A DNA stretch of 9,508 nt from Campylobacteraceae bacterium (lineage in GTDB: Bacteria; Campylobacterota; Campylobacteria; Campylobacterales; Sulfurovaceae), in NCBI GenBank assembly GCA_027031505.1, contig JALVQH010000309.1, positions 1 to 9,508 on the forward strand, given 5' to 3'. How positions within the stretch are numbered: position 1 is the stretch's first letter; every line of letters starts with the position of its first letter. This document shows positions 4,840 through 9,508 of the stretch, one piece after another. A program made the position numbers and the translations under genes. A model generated the notes under the pieces. It was given only the letters and a program-made list of their open reading frames with translations. It ran no database searches and was not told the origin of the DNA.

Positions 4840-4944
4840 AATTTGCTTCAGAACAAGACTATCCACTTCTTTTTCAGTAACATTTACCGGTGGTGCGCCG
4901 GTAAGTAATATTATAAAAAATATGCCTGATTTTTGCCCGTCTGT
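4828..4944 (-). pseudogene. Unidentified C-terminal coding remnant
   Basis: Read leftwards, 38 open codons give a protein-like ending: GIFFIILLTGAPPVN then VTEKEVDSLVLKQIGDS, TAG at 4830-4828. There is no ATG and an upstream in-frame TAA stands at 4947-4945, so only a 3' fragment survives. Its stop lies in repeat R2. A hairpin with arms TTACCGG (4884-4890) and CCGGTAA (4898-4904) is inside it. The family is not recognised. It and the brnT promoter region fill the gene-free stretch 4626-4991. Confidence 0.35.
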
Positions 4945-4955
4945 TTATCGAAAGA

Positions 4956-4964
4956 TGCTATAAT
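4956..4964 (+). promoter_or_regulatory. Extended -10 promoter of the DUF3597 gene
   Basis: TGCTATAAT is a perfect extended -10 element 27 bases before the ATG at 4992. A TTGCCC at 4933-4938 would be a poor, 20-base-spaced -35. The leader would be about 20 bases and carry AAGGAG at 4981-4986. Confidence 0.65.
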
Positions 4965-4991
4965 CCCCCTACATCAAACAAAGGAGTATAC

Positions 4992-5387
4992 ATGGGTATT
5001 TTCAGTGCCATCATGGAAAAACTGGGTTTTGGAGACGATGAGAAGCAGGAAGAGCAGGCAGCAGCTGAAGAGGTGAGTGCCGCTCCCGAAGAGAGTGAGA
5101 ACCTCGCTGAAACTTCTGAGCCGGCAGCCGTCGTTGTGGACGTGACGGCCAAACTGGATGAATTGGCAGCGAATAATTCCGAAGATCTTGACTGGAAAGC
5201 TTCCATCGTCGATCTGCTTAAATTGCTTGGCATTGACAGTTCATACGGTCACCGCAAAGAGCTCGCTGCCGAAATGGGTATCGAAGGCTATCAGGGGACT
5301 GCGGAGCAAAACATTGCCCTGCACAAAGCCGTTCTCCAGAAACTCGCCGACAACGGCGGCAACATCCCTGCAGACCTTCTCGACTGA
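4992..5387 (+). CDS. DUF3597 domain protein
   Basis: A 131-residue protein of the DUF3597 family (PF12200). The N-terminus MGIFSAIMEKLGFGDDE is typical of the family, then comes an acidic Ala/Glu-rich linker (about 16-48). The conserved domain (49-131) follows, with LDWKASIVDLLKLLGIDSS (65-83), RKELAAEMG (87-95) and the closing LHKAVLQKLADNGGNIPADL. The function of the family is unknown; the small helical domain is soluble and has no signal peptide. AAGGAG is five bases before the ATG and an extended -10 promoter lies upstream, so it forms its own transcription unit, converging on the left-strand genes. No partner gene is evident. Confidence 0.85.
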   Translation: MGIFSAIMEKLGFGDDEKQEEQAAAEEVSAAPEESENLAETSEPAAVVVDVTAKLDELAANNSEDLDWKASIVDLLKLLGIDSSYGHRKELAAEMGIEGYQGTAEQNIALHKAVLQKLADNGGNIPADLLD

Positions 5388-5404
5388 GTTTTTCCTTCCT
5401 TGTA

Positions 5405-5424
5405 AAAGCATCGCACGATGCTTT
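5405..5424. terminator. Hairpin after the DUF3597 gene
   Basis: AAAGCATC (5405-5412), GCAC, GATGCTTT (5417-5424): an eight-base perfect stem with A-rich left and T-rich right ends, 17 bases after the stop. It resembles a bidirectional terminator, though no long T-tract follows on either strand. Confidence 0.5.
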
Positions 5425-5427
5425 CGG

Positions 5428-5451
5428 CCTCCCATCGTCCCGATGGGGAGG
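5428..5451. other. Second GC-rich hairpin after the DUF3597 gene
   Basis: CCTCCCATCG (5428-5437) pairs with CGATGGGGAGG (5441-5451) with one extra G on the right. It stacks directly after the first hairpin; together they separate two convergent transcription units. Confidence 0.5.
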
Positions 5452-5465
5452 AGTCTTATGACCTA

Positions 5466-5669
5466 TCAGGCATCCACTTGGCTATGATTCGCCGCATAGA
5501 CATCTAATAAATTTCTTATCATCTTCTGATATTGTGTGTGATGTTTTTTTGCCTCTTTCTTAAAAAACTCAATACTATCTTTCATAGCATAATTTCTGCA
5601 AATAAGCAATACTTTTATATGTAGATTTTGTTCAGGTGGAATGAGCCCACCAGGGAGGGCAGGGCTCAA
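5466..5669 (-). pseudogene. CopG/BrnA-like antitoxin, orphan and probably truncated
   Basis: A 67-codon frame on the minus strand. Residues from about 18 read as a ribbon-helix-helix: a strand-like LHIKVLLICRN, then SIEFFKKEAKKHH and YQKMIRNLLDVYAANH, the two helices seen in CopG/BrnA antitoxins and similar in layout to the brnA product at 4118-4333. The only start that keeps the strand is a TTG overlapping the stop of the DUF302-like gene (TTGA); no Shine-Dalgarno is seen. The first ATG in frame (5585) would leave only the helices. The AT-rich codons contrast with the GC-rich gene it abuts, which suggests a transferred antitoxin gene whose start was lost. No toxin partner is adjacent. Confidence 0.45.
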
Positions 5670-7438
5670 TAGGCTTTTTTGAGCTCTTTGATGATCGCGT
5701 CCGGGACGGTGGCGATTTTCATGAATTCTCCCATGGAGAGCTGGGGGAGGCTGAGGGCGAGGTAGTATTTGGGGTCGAGTGCTTCGGCTTTGTCTCCGTG
5801 GATGAGGGTGGTGTAGGGGAGCATGCAGGCGTTGTGGGTGACGCCGAGCTTTTTGAGAAACTTGACGGTACGTTTGCTCAGGAGGTGACCCACGAGGGTG
5901 GAGCCATCCGGGAGCGGGAGGGTGTAGGCGACGGTTTTGTTCCCTTTTGCGCGGGCAGCGAGGTCGCTCCCTGAGGCGATCTCGACGGTATCACCTACGT
6001 AGGGCATCCCCATCATGAAGTGGTAGCCGGGCAGATCGGAAGGCTTCATGCCGTCTTTGGAAGCGTACAGCGTCCCGAGTGCCTTCTGGAATGCCCGGAG
6101 GGTGGGGTCGAACATCCCGGGCTTGAAGCGTTTGCCGAGGTAGGCACGGCCGAGATAGTCCGGGTTCTGGAGGCGGACTTCACGGGCGGTGTCGTTGACC
6201 ACGACATTGAGGGCGGAGAGGAAGCTGTTGGTCGCCTTGAGGGCGGGGTTGGTGATGGTAAGAACCGTCTCCCCCTTGAGGATCGGCTGGGTGCTCAGGA
6301 TCGTAAATCCGTTGTCGGTGAGTTTCTGCTTGATGGCTTCAAGCGGGACGAAGTCCGCCGAGAGATAGGTCGGGGTGTTTTTCGCCGGTGTGCCGATCGT
6401 GTAGGGTTCTCCCCGTGGAGCGGTGGCGACGGCAACAGCGGCGGCGGCTTTGGTGGCAGCAGGCGCTGTTGCCGCGGCTCCCTCCTTGACAAATCCCAGC
6501 TTTTTGAAAACGGAGACGACCGACTGGGTCATCGCTTTCATCGCGGTGATCTTCTTGGGATCTTTGACCCCGGTCATGGGGATCCAGTTCTCAAGGGTCG
6601 CCATACCGATGTGGAGTGTGTTGGTACCCTTCTCGATGTAGAGGTAGACGGTGCAGGGGGCAAAGACACCCGCCTGCGGCAAGCCCCGGTTGAAGATCGA
6701 GTTGGAGAAGACAAAGTGGCAGATGGAGTAGATCCAGTATGCGTCGTAGCGGTCGAAAGCAAGATCGGCATCGGAGTAGGCCTCTTTGAAATCCAGGTAC
6801 CCGGCGATGATGAACTGATCTGTTTCAAAAGTCTCTTCAAATTGCTCCTGAAAATCCTCGATGAACGAATCGAGGTCTTTGGGTTCAGGGAATGTTTTGA
6901 CCATTTCGACCAGAGAATTTTTGGGGATCTTCGTGCAGGTGTATGTTTGTGTTTTGGTGGGCTTCATGGCGGTATCGATCAGTGCAGCCAGCGTACCGTG
7001 CATTTTGGAAAACGCAGCAGAACGGGCAGGATCAGTCTCACCGATGATTCCCAGCATCGCCTCGGGGGTGAGGGTACCCATCCATGTCATATCTTCTTTC
7101 CGGGATTTATAGACGAGGAGATTGAAGGGGGCAAACGCGCCGAATCGCGGATTGGCCAGCAGGAGGGGGCGCATCGCTTTTTCATTGGTCACCGTAAAGA
7201 AATGGAGAGCATCGAGTGTTTTCTCGTGGTATTTCTTCTCATACGCATCGTGGATGTTTTCGCTGGCATTGACATTTTCGTAGCCGATGCTTTCGAGTTT
7301 TTTGATGACCTGGGTTTTGATGGCTTTGTCCTGAAGACCGGGTACGCCTTTGAAGACGATGGCGGTCATTTCGCCGGCGTGGGCGAGCCACATCAGTGGC
7401 AGACTGATTAGAACGGTTCGTACTAATTGTCGTAACAT
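5666..7438 (-). CDS. Secreted protein with repeated DUF302-like units
   Basis: A 590-residue protein with a signal peptide (MLRQLVRTVLISLPLMWLAHA, cleavage near residue 21-22), so probably periplasmic. The mature part repeats a DUF302-like pattern. Unit one is around 24-132 (NPRFGAFAPFNLLVYK, then GTLTPEAMLGIIG), unit two around 170-292 (GVFAPCTVYLYIEK, LENWIPMTGV). An Ala/Thr-rich linker follows (319-341), and a third region runs 345-590 with HNACMLPYTTLIHG and LSMGEFMKIATVPDAI. DUF302 proteins have no settled function; in sulfur-oxidising Campylobacterota they tend to accompany redox genes. AAGGA at 7450-7446 fits the ATG. It lies downstream of the tri-cysteine protein gene and the NrfD operon, suggesting a shared periplasmic role. 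Assignment is by motif recognition. Confidence 0.65.
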   Translation of the reverse strand: MLRQLVRTVLISLPLMWLAHAGEMTAIVFKGVPGLQDKAIKTQVIKKLESIGYENVNASENIHDAYEKKYHEKTLDALHFFTVTNEKAMRPLLLANPRFGAFAPFNLLVYKSRKEDMTWMGTLTPEAMLGIIGETDPARSAAFSKMHGTLAALIDTAMKPTKTQTYTCTKIPKNSLVEMVKTFPEPKDLDSFIEDFQEQFEETFETDQFIIAGYLDFKEAYSDADLAFDRYDAYWIYSICHFVFSNSIFNRGLPQAGVFAPCTVYLYIEKGTNTLHIGMATLENWIPMTGVKDPKKITAMKAMTQSVVSVFKKLGFVKEGAAATAPAATKAAAAVAVATAPRGEPYTIGTPAKNTPTYLSADFVPLEAIKQKLTDNGFTILSTQPILKGETVLTITNPALKATNSFLSALNVVVNDTAREVRLQNPDYLGRAYLGKRFKPGMFDPTLRAFQKALGTLYASKDGMKPSDLPGYHFMMGMPYVGDTVEIASGSDLAARAKGNKTVAYTLPLPDGSTLVGHLLSKRTVKFLKKLGVTHNACMLPYTTLIHGDKAEALDPKYYLALSLPQLSMGEFMKIATVPDAIIKELKKAY

Positions 7439-7487
7439 TGTGTTTTCCTTGTTTTATGAAACCGGTGGGATGTATCTGACTTTTGAG

Positions 7488-7527
7488 GCAGGACTGCAGT
7501 CCTGCATAACGGGACTGAAGTTCCTGC
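7488..7527. promoter_or_regulatory. Two tandem palindromes upstream of the DUF302-like gene
   Basis: GCAGGACTGCAGTCCTGC (7488-7505) is a perfect 18-base palindrome. Beside it, GGGACTGAAGTTCC (7511-7524) is an imperfect one with a related sequence. Centres are 21 bases apart, two helical turns. They lie 50-90 bases before the start at 7438 and after the stop of the upstream gene. They could be a paired operator, RNA stem-loops, or REP-like repeats. Confidence 0.6.
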
Positions 7528-7553
7528 TCCGGATTGACCGCCAGATCAACAAC

Positions 7554-7877
7554 TCAGCAACTGGGGACGTTGCCGCTGTCGCTGGCATAGTTGTAGAGGA
7601 AGTCATAGACGTGGATGATGTACTTCTCCTTGAGCGGTTTTTTAAGCTTGGGGCAGAGGGTATTGAGCTCTTTCTGAAGCTCCCCTTTCTCCTGAATGGC
7701 TTTCCATTCAGCCTGTGTGTGTTTGACGGCGAGTTGTCCCCCGTTCATTCCGCAGGGTTTTTTGAGCTTTTTGAGGATCACTTTCTGCCCTTTAGCCGCG
7801 TCGGCGGAGAGGGTAGTGGTGGCAAAACTCATTCCGATGAGGGCGATCAGCAGGGTGGTGGCAATTTTCTTGAACAT
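7554..7877 (-). CDS. Small secreted tri-cysteine protein, cytochrome-c-like without a haem site
   Basis: A 107-residue protein with a signal peptide (about residues 1-25, ending TTLSA). The mature protein begins DAAKGQKVILKKLKKPCG, which recalls the first helix of small c-type cytochromes (A-x-x-G-x-x-I/V-x-x-x-x-C), but no CxxCH is present. Three cysteines remain: Cys42 (KPCGMNGG), Cys75 (TLCPKL) and Cys107, the last residue (SDSGNVPSC). Similar small proteins are known to me from Campylobacterota genomes as uncharacterised or cytochrome-like; that is memory, not a search. AAGGAG at 7889-7884 gives a clear start. It is flanked by the DUF302-like and NrfD genes. A thiol/disulfide or metal role is possible but unproven. 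Confidence 0.65.
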   Translation of the reverse strand: MFKKIATTLLIALIGMSFATTTLSADAAKGQKVILKKLKKPCGMNGGQLAVKHTQAEWKAIQEKGELQKELNTLCPKLKKPLKEKYIIHVYDFLYNYASDSGNVPSC

Positions 7878-7963
7878 GGTAAACTCCTTGTATGTGATTG
7901 GTTCCCCAAAGAATCACCGGTTTCACTCGATAGCTCTGGCAGTCGCAAATGTGAGAAGCGTCA

Positions 7964-7989
7964 ACAAAAGACAACTGCTTGTCTTTTGT
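7964..7989 (-). terminator. Probable terminator of the NrfD operon
   Basis: An 11-base perfect stem (ACAAAAGACAA / TTGTCTTTTGT) with a four-base loop. On the minus strand the right arm is T-rich and runs into TTG. It stands 180 bases past the NrfD stop and 87 before the start of the tri-cysteine gene, so it may end the Psr-like transcript. Confidence 0.45.
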
Positions 7990-8121
7990 AGCTTCGGAAC
8001 CGCAACGGTCGGAGCACATAGCGAAGCCGTGAAGGCGGCACCCTTTCAGGGGTTGGGTGCTCCTTTGTCGCCATCAAGTGAAACCTCTGTTTGTAATGAT
8101 TCAGAGGGGTCATTGGTATCA

Positions 8122-8140
8122 GCTCCCGAGGATCGGGAGC
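8122..8140. other. Strong hairpin just after the NrfD stop
   Basis: GCTCCCGA, GGA loop, TCGGGAGC: a perfect eight-base GC-rich stem 28 bases after the NrfD stop on the minus strand. No T-tract follows, so it may protect the 3' end of the mRNA and not terminate transcription. Confidence 0.5.
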
Positions 8141-8168
8141 AAAGCAGGCCGAGGGATCCGATCATTCA

Positions 8169-9380
8169 TCATTCCGGTGCCTCCTCTATGACAGGTTCAT
8201 CGAGGTCGAACAAGCGCGTCCCGACGTAATACATCACAAACATCAGCCCCAGTCCCCCCAGTGAAATGAGGATTTCCGTGGTACTGGGAAAATACTCCAC
8301 CCACTGCGGCGGGAGCTGGTAGCGGGTGGTTTTCATCATCTGCAGGGGTTTGAGCTGGGTGTCGTGTACCAGATTATAGCGCATGAAAAACACACCGACC
8401 ATTCCGATGAGGGAAGCATAGAACATTTTGACATGGCTCTGTGCCTGCCCGAGGAGGATCACCAGTCCGGGGATAAGGATCGCCAGGACGATCTCCGCCC
8501 AGAATGTCCAGGAGTGGAAAATGTGCCATGCCACGTCGGCACGACCGGGCATGCCGCCGTAGACGTCGGTGAGCATCTTCCACCCGGCGAAGAAGAGGAA
8601 CGCTCCGAGGAGAAAGCCCTGGATTTTGGCCAGACCGGTGAGCATCTTCCTGATCTCGGGTGGGAAATCAAGCTTGTAGCGGAATCCCATCATGATGAAC
8701 GCGATGAAAATCCCCGTGATGAAGGCCGTGAGGATGAAATAGGTGGGGTAGTAGACCCCGTTGGAGATCGGCCGGGCATTGAGGAAGCCGAAGACCGATC
8801 CGAGATTGGAGTGGGCGGCGAGTCCGACCATCAGGCCGATGAAGCCGAAAATTTGTGCCCGGCGCATTTCGTGGCGCAGCAGAAAGATGAATTCGATGAT
8901 CATGAAGGTGAGGTAAAGTCCGTAGAGGGTGCCCATCCACCAGATGGCGGAAGTGAAACCGGGAGTAAGGACATTGTAGACCATCATCCGGAGCGGGTGG
9001 CCGATCTCGAAGGCGATCACGGCAAATCCGGCGAGGATCGTCACGATCGATCCGAAGATTGCCCGCCTGGAGAAGAGCTGATAGTTGAGCGCTTCAAATT
9101 TGAATACATCGCCGAGCGAACCGACGATGCACAGTCCGGTGGAGCTGACGACGAAAAAGACATACGTGGCGATCAGTAACCCCCAGGGGTGCTCACGGGT
9201 GACGTTGAAGACGTGGTGTCCGTGGAGGAGGTAGTTGCCCACCCCGACTATGAACATCACGAGAAACACAACGGTCACGGCGATGGCGAGAAGGTTGGCA
9301 AACGATTTTTCAAACGCGAACAGATCTTTGATGCTGATTGCGTTGACGGGGAGAAATCCCATAAATTTTTTTGTTTCCAT
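8169..9380 (-). CDS. NrfD/PsrC family membrane subunit of a polysulfide-reductase-like complex
   Basis: A 403-residue polytopic protein of the NrfD/PsrC family (PF03916 type). About ten hydrophobic helices can be seen (near 28-50, 68-90, 108-126, 148-168, 178-196, 214-234, 250-272, 290-312, 320-338, 368-390). Family-like features include IGHPLR (126-131), the GFTSAIWWMG loop (141-150), and YFPSTTEI (363-370) before the last helix. These subunits exchange electrons between quinones and an Fe-S partner and anchor molybdopterin enzymes such as polysulfide, thiosulfate or tetrathionate reductases. The ATG at 9380 follows AAAGAG by six bases; an in-frame GTG at 9395 overlaps the upstream stop. The upstream gene encodes the matching Fe-S subunit, so a two-gene or longer operon is clear. 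Direction (reducing or oxidising sulfur) is not readable here. Confidence 0.85.
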   Translation of the reverse strand: METKKFMGFLPVNAISIKDLFAFEKSFANLLAIAVTVVFLVMFIVGVGNYLLHGHHVFNVTREHPWGLLIATYVFFVVSSTGLCIVGSLGDVFKFEALNYQLFSRRAIFGSIVTILAGFAVIAFEIGHPLRMMVYNVLTPGFTSAIWWMGTLYGLYLTFMIIEFIFLLRHEMRRAQIFGFIGLMVGLAAHSNLGSVFGFLNARPISNGVYYPTYFILTAFITGIFIAFIMMGFRYKLDFPPEIRKMLTGLAKIQGFLLGAFLFFAGWKMLTDVYGGMPGRADVAWHIFHSWTFWAEIVLAILIPGLVILLGQAQSHVKMFYASLIGMVGVFFMRYNLVHDTQLKPLQMMKTTRYQLPPQWVEYFPSTTEILISLGGLGLMFVMYYVGTRLFDLDEPVIEEAPE

Positions 9381-9391
9381 CGGTATCTCTT

Positions 9392-9508
9392 TCACGTGAG
9401 GTAGTACAATTTGGGATGGGTACCCAGATGCGACTTGAGGCTGAAGTGCTCCCGGGTTCTAAGCAGGATGCTGATCTCACTCTCCGGATCGTCCAGATCG
9501 CCGAATGT
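9392..9508 (-). CDS. PsrB/NrfC-like 4Fe-4S ferredoxin subunit, C-terminal end (partial)
   Basis: The last 38 codons of a gene that continues beyond the window. The peptide begins TFGDLDDPESEISILL and ends LGTHPKLYYLT before a TGA at 9394-9392. The F-G-D-L-x-D-P-x-S-x-[IV] and G-T-x-P-x-[VL]-Y-Y patterns are hallmarks of the C-terminus of PsrB/NrfC/TtrB-type four-cluster ferredoxins. The protein would carry electrons between a molybdopterin catalytic subunit and the NrfD membrane subunit encoded next. The stop codon lies 11 bases before the NrfD ATG, consistent with one operon. The cysteine motifs are outside the window. Confidence 0.85.
   Translation of the reverse strand, partial: TFGDLDDPESEISILLRTREHFSLKSHLGTHPKLYYLT

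Larger units (their letters stand above)
7878..8168. other. Hairpin-rich intergenic region between the tri-cysteine and NrfD genes
   Basis: No gene is seen in these 291 bases, but there are at least five stem-loops. They are ACAAAAGACAA / TTGTCTTTTGT (7964-7974 / 7979-7989), ACCG / CGGT (7999-8002 / 8006-8009), GGAGCAC / GTGCTCC enclosing a GCC/GGC stem (8011-8017 / 8057-8063), CCTCTG / CAGAGG (8084-8089 / 8102-8107) and GCTCCCGA / TCGGGAGC (8122-8129 / 8133-8140). No known riboswitch or small-RNA consensus was recognised. Confidence 0.6.

Noticed and set aside
5458..5487. Small peptide gene after an AGGAG
   Set aside because: A ribosome-binding-like AGGAG precedes an ATG, but the frame is only nine codons and the AGGAG is part of a hairpin.
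6020..7411. 463-codon open frame on the plus strand
   Set aside because: It lies opposite the DUF302-like gene, has Gly/Arg/Asp-rich composition without domains, and arises from the codon bias of the real gene.
8011..8063. Riboswitch such as the cyclic-di-GMP class
   Set aside because: The outer stem is suggestive but conserved core bases of the classes I know are absent.
8364..9179. 271-codon open frame on the plus strand
   Set aside because: It is the antisense shadow of the NrfD gene; its Glu/Asp/His-rich product is typical of the complement of membrane-protein codons.

Overview
The window looks like chromosomal DNA of a sulfur- or hydrogen-oxidising member of the Campylobacterota (Sulfurimonas/Sulfuricurvum/Sulfurovum-like). 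This is inferred from the gene families: a PsrB/PsrC-type (Fe-S plus NrfD) membrane oxidoreductase, a small cysteine protein ending in SDSGNVPSC, a DUF302-like periplasmic protein, and BrnT/BrnA and MqsA-like toxin-antitoxin genes. No rRNA, tRNA or CRISPR array is visible.

Layout. (1) 1-2004 is a compact, GC-rich forward-strand block: the end of an RND efflux pump, a fatty-acid-hydroxylase-superfamily membrane protein, and a permease split into two overlapping half-genes, the second with a Gly/Ala/Lys-rich tail. (2) 2005-4960 is a more AT-rich accessory island. It starts with a Rep_3-type plasmid replication initiator and continues through a RecB/AddA-like 3' remnant fused to a duplicated copy of the permease 3' end. 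It then holds a DUF4258 / YgiT-zinc-finger pair, degraded coding remnants (one HipA-like) and a BrnT/BrnA module flanked by two families of short direct repeats. (3) 4992-5387 is a DUF3597 gene with its own promoter. (4) 5388-9508 is read leftwards: the end of a PsrB-like Fe-S subunit, an NrfD/PsrC membrane subunit, a hairpin-rich gap, a small secreted tri-cysteine protein and a long secreted protein built from repeated DUF302-like units. A CopG/BrnA-like antitoxin remnant is stuck to the end of that last gene.

How it fits together. The left-strand genes plausibly form a respiratory module: an Fe-S protein hands electrons to or from a quinone-interacting NrfD subunit, with two periplasmic partner proteins of unknown chemistry downstream. 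The centre looks like a hotspot where a plasmid-derived rep gene and several toxin-antitoxin modules arrived and partly decayed. Short repeats and chimeric junctions mark tandem duplication and deletion. The most informative points are the 46/48 duplicated permease end joined to the RecB-like remnant, the repeats bracketing brnTA, the overlapping promoter/operator/RBS of brnT, and the unusual periplasmic gene pair beside the NrfD operon.
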